A stretch of 16,374 nucleotides of DNA from Spirochaetota bacterium (lineage in GTDB: Bacteria > Spirochaetota > Leptospiria > Turneriellales > Turneriellaceae): the NCBI GenBank assembly GCA_029561505.1, contig JAKQXK010000147.1, forward strand, positions 1 to 16,374, written 5' to 3'. The notes beneath the pieces are model-generated. The model saw nothing but the letters and a program-made list of their open reading frames with translations, was not told the origin of the DNA and searched no databases. The first letter of the stretch is position 1, and each line of letters begins with the position of its first letter. Below are positions 13,368 through 16,374 of the stretch, piece by piece. The translations under genes were made by a program, and so were the position numbers.

Positions 13368-14570
13368 CTATTTGGTCTCGGCTATGATTTGACCAGACTT
13401 TGCCCGGTAATAGGCAATCTGGTCGGCCAGGCGTTTGCGGCTCTTAATGGTAATGCTGTCGTCTGCGACGATCAGATTGTCATTCGCCCTGAACGCTGAC
13501 TCCGTGGTGTCTTTCAGTCGCACGATACCGCAGAGAATCTTCAGCTCGTGCAGGGTTATCCCAAACTTATACGATTTATCGAGTGCGCTGTTGTCCCTTG
13601 TACGCAGATTCTGGTTGCGCACGAGGTTGTAGAGATAAGCATACATACGCACAACCGGGTCTCCAATTTTGAAGATGATGAGTCTTTGGTGTGAAAACCA
13701 GATGCGTCGCGCCATGTTCTCAAAGATCTTCTGCAGAACGCCTTCGGCGACGCTCGAAACAAGTTGCTGTGGCGAGATACGAATGAGCTGCGAATCTTGC
13801 GTAGTGACGGCAGTGCCCATGCGTGGCGCATCTTCGATAAAGGCCATTTCGCCGAAAAGCTCGCCCGGGCCGAGCACATCGATAATGAATTCTTCACCGC
13901 GGACAATCCTCATGAGTTTGACCGAGCCCGAAAGCACGACAAAAATCTCTTTGCCCATTTCACCTTCTGAGAAGAGCATCGTGTCTTGTTCAACGAGGGT
14001 CGTTTTGCCGGTGAACTCGATTTCTTTGTAGTGGTCTTTGACTTCTTCGAAGCGGGTGCGTGCCATGTCGAGATAGACACCGTTATTTTGTTCTGCCCAG
14101 GTAATGTAAGCCTTTAGCGCTCGTGCAGCGTAATGGGGCTTATTCCACTCAACGTATTTTGCCGATAGGTTGTAGAGAATATCGGGCGTGACGTTGCGAT
14201 CTTCGGGCGCATCGAGCTTCGAGAGGTGCAGCTGAATCGTTCTGAGCTCACGCGAATAGAGACGTAACATTTTCACCGCGAGCTCTGACTGAGATTTCAG
14301 ATAGCTGCCGATCATCGAAACGGGAATCTCAGCCACCTGCGCGTCGGTCGTGGCGTAGATCGTGACCAGAAAGCGGTGGCCCGTCAGCGCAGACACGAGG
14401 CCAAAACTATCGCCCGCCTCAAAGCGTGAGAGAACCTTGTCGTTGAGCCGGTGCTCGGTATCGATCGCGAGCACTCCCTTACGCACGAGATAGAAAATGC
14501 CAGGGTTGGGTGCATTCTGTATAATGACGGTATTGCCGGCTTTGTAGTCTTTGATCTTTATGTCTTGCAT
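13368..14570 (-). CDS. Protein with two cyclic-nucleotide-binding domains, Crp-like
   Basis: 400 residues. CNB domain 1 spans about 8-115, with a degenerate phosphate-binding cassette (GDSFGLVSALTGHRF; Glu replaced by Leu). CNB domain 2 spans about 185-295 with a canonical cassette, GELFGEMAFIEDAPRMGTAV, with E241 and R250 in the positions that contact the cyclic phosphate and ribose. Only domain 2 is therefore expected to bind ligand. A helical linker (about 120-180, TPR-like NKPHYAARALKAYITWAEQN) separates them. The C-terminus (about 300-400) includes KFGITLHELKILCGI and DDSITIKSRKRLADQ, which could be a diverged Crp winged helix, so DNA binding is possible but not shown. The nucleotide could be cAMP or cGMP. 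Start ATG 14570; no strong Shine-Dalgarno. Its stop lies 7 nt from the stop of the fusion gene (convergent), and its start faces gyrB. Confidence 0.88.
   Translation of the reverse strand: MQDIKIKDYKAGNTVIIQNAPNPGIFYLVRKGVLAIDTEHRLNDKVLSRFEAGDSFGLVSALTGHRFLVTIYATTDAQVAEIPVSMIGSYLKSQSELAVKMLRLYSRELRTIQLHLSKLDAPEDRNVTPDILYNLSAKYVEWNKPHYAARALKAYITWAEQNNGVYLDMARTRFEEVKDHYKEIEFTGKTTLVEQDTMLFSEGEMGKEIFVVLSGSVKLMRIVRGEEFIIDVLGPGELFGEMAFIEDAPRMGTAVTTQDSQLIRISPQQLVSSVAEGVLQKIFENMARRIWFSHQRLIIFKIGDPVVRMYAYLYNLVRNQNLRTRDNSALDKSYKFGITLHELKILCGIVRLKDTTESAFRANDNLIVADDSITIKSRKRLADQIAYYRAKSGQIIAETK

Positions 14571-16374
<1,804 letters not shown>

Overview
The window is chromosomal DNA of moderate GC content from a Gram-negative-type (diderm) bacterium. 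It encodes exported proteins, a predicted outer-membrane beta-barrel and envelope lipid enzymes beside core replication genes (dnaE, gyrB). The mix of a DnaE-type Pol III alpha, a 7TM-DISM sensor kinase, hemerythrins, a cyclic-nucleotide-binding protein beside gyrB and poorly conforming lipoprotein signals made me think of the Leptospirales (Turneriella/Leptonema-like). That is an inference from style of content, not a demonstrated match. No tRNA, rRNA, CRISPR array, transposase or phage gene was seen.

Layout. (1) 1-1183: a DUF2306-type membrane protein (minus strand, cut by the left edge) faces a TetR/AcrR regulator (plus). The gap holds two copies of an ACTACAC-n-GTGTAGT-like operator, one of them inside a near-consensus promoter. 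(2) 1184-1836: a small orphan gene lies between two inverted, C/G-tract hairpin repeats. (3) 1837-4343: a NarL-type response regulator overlaps a 7TM-DISM histidine kinase that lacks a recognisable G1 box. (4) 4366-5496 (minus): a tandem double hemerythrin with all 14 predicted iron ligands. (5) 5632-10402 (minus): dnaE, preceded by a cupin-fold exported protein and an FA2H/Scs7-like fatty acid 2-hydroxylase. (6) 10642-13361 (plus): a two-gene translationally coupled operon. It encodes an exported coiled-coil protein and a 693-residue fusion of a catalytically dead 5'-nucleotidase-like region with a C-terminal beta-barrel. (7) 13368-14570 (minus): a protein with two cNMP-binding domains and a possible degenerate winged helix. 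(8) 14742 to the right edge (plus): gyrB, truncated by the window.

Working together. Two sensing modules are self-contained: TetR with its divergent membrane protein, and the RR/HK pair. The minus-strand run of lipid hydroxylase, cupin protein and dnaE may be partly co-transcribed, but the intergenic gaps (56 and 143 nt) leave that open. The most unusual locus is the coiled-coil plus pseudo-nucleotidase/barrel operon, which looks like an uncharacterised envelope system. The double hemerythrin is the next most interesting single gene.
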